Below, piece by piece: positions 6,300-6,438 of a DNA stretch of 6,438 nucleotides; position 1 is the stretch's first letter, and the number at the start of each line of letters is the position of its first letter. Both the position numbers and the translations under genes were made by a program. This DNA comes from Candidatus Zhuqueibacterota bacterium (lineage in GTDB: Bacteria; Zhuqueibacterota; Zhuqueibacteria; Residuimicrobiales; Residuimicrobiaceae), in NCBI GenBank assembly GCA_016934435.1, contig JAFGSU010000385.1:1-6438 (forward strand). Reading direction: 5' to 3'. A model generated the notes under the pieces. The model did not search any database. It had not been told where the DNA came from and worked only from the letters and a program-made list of their open reading frames with translations.

Positions 6300-6438
6300 T
6301 CAATCGTGCCGTAATGCCTCCACCGGATTGACCCGCGCTGCGCGCACAGCCGGATAGAGGCCGGACAGCAGGCTGATGAGCACGGCGAATCCCAGCGAGC
6401 CCAGAATCAGCCACAAAGGAATATAAAACAACTCGACA
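6300..6438 (-). CDS. ABC transporter permease, MacB/FtsX type, C-terminal end (5' end outside window)
   Basis: The minus-strand frame from the window edge to the TGA at 6300-6302 encodes 45 residues. It has a hydrophobic segment, IPLWLILGSLGFAVLISLLSGLYPA (6-30), the last membrane helix, followed by VRAARVNPVEALRHD. The SGLYPAxRAARxxPVEALR ending is the hallmark C-terminus of MacB/LolC/FtsX-like permeases, which work with an ATPase to move lipoproteins, macrolides or peptides across or out of the inner membrane. Substrate cannot be told from the tail. It is too short for most gene callers, and converges with the chimeric ORF, whose stop is only 24 bases away. No terminator is visible between them. 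Confidence 0.88.
   Translation of the reverse strand, partial: VELFYIPLWLILGSLGFAVLISLLSGLYPAVRAARVNPVEALRHD

Noticed and set aside
6205..6414. Minus-strand open frame of 69 codons at the right end
   Set aside because: It overlaps in another frame the recognisable ABC permease C-terminus (GLYPAVRAARVNPVEALR) and has no protein character.
1..6438. CRISPR array, tRNA, rRNA or insertion-sequence transposase
   Set aside because: No regularly spaced repeats, no cloverleaf with a CCA-type end, and no transposase-like translation were seen on either strand.

Overview
The window looks like a chromosomal segment of an uncultivated or poorly known FCB-type bacterium (Calditrichota, KSB1 or Ignavibacteria-like). 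The clues are a meso-DAP pathway gene, a T9SS-style sorting motif (NYPNPFN) and a chromosomal tail-fibre-like protein with an S74 domain. The taxonomic guess is inference only. Base composition is patchy. The dapF end is very GC-rich (42 of 60 bases at 181-240), while the block at about 590-2320 is AT-rich (16 of 60 at 1141-1200; 21 of 60 at 1501-1560).

Layout from left to right: (1) 2-361, + strand, C-terminal part of diaminopimelate epimerase (dapF). (2) 407-541, an imperfect inverted repeat with the layout of an integron attC site. (3) About 590-2150, an AT-rich minus-strand block. In transcription order it holds a truncated remnant of an N4/N6 DNA methyltransferase, an SDH-family Clp-fold serine proteinase, and a small charged protein with its own Shine-Dalgarno just after the proteinase stop. 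The proteinase gene carries a one-base frameshift that separates its catalytic domain from a C-terminal zinc ribbon. With the attC-like site at its 3' side, this block reads like a gene cassette or small accessory insertion behind dapF. (4) 2322-3698, minus strand, a secreted protein with a C-terminal peptidase S74 / intramolecular chaperone domain, preceded by a perfect 10-bp inverted repeat. (5) 3951-3975, a strong intrinsic terminator serving the minus strand. (6) 4163-4882, minus strand, an unrecognised lipoprotein. (7) 5199-6275, + strand, a mosaic reading frame: the front of a SAM-dependent methyltransferase joined in frame to the middle of a secreted beta-propeller-like protein, then to a broken T9SS-type tail. 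(8) 6300-6438, minus strand, the C-terminus of a MacB/FtsX-type ABC transporter permease.

The genes do not form one pathway. The common theme is breakage and joining: a truncated methyltransferase, a frameshifted protease and a chimeric methyltransferase/propeller ORF. This fits either a recombination-prone accessory region or, in part, sequencing and assembly error. The most interesting item is the protease plus small-protein unit with its attC-like flank.
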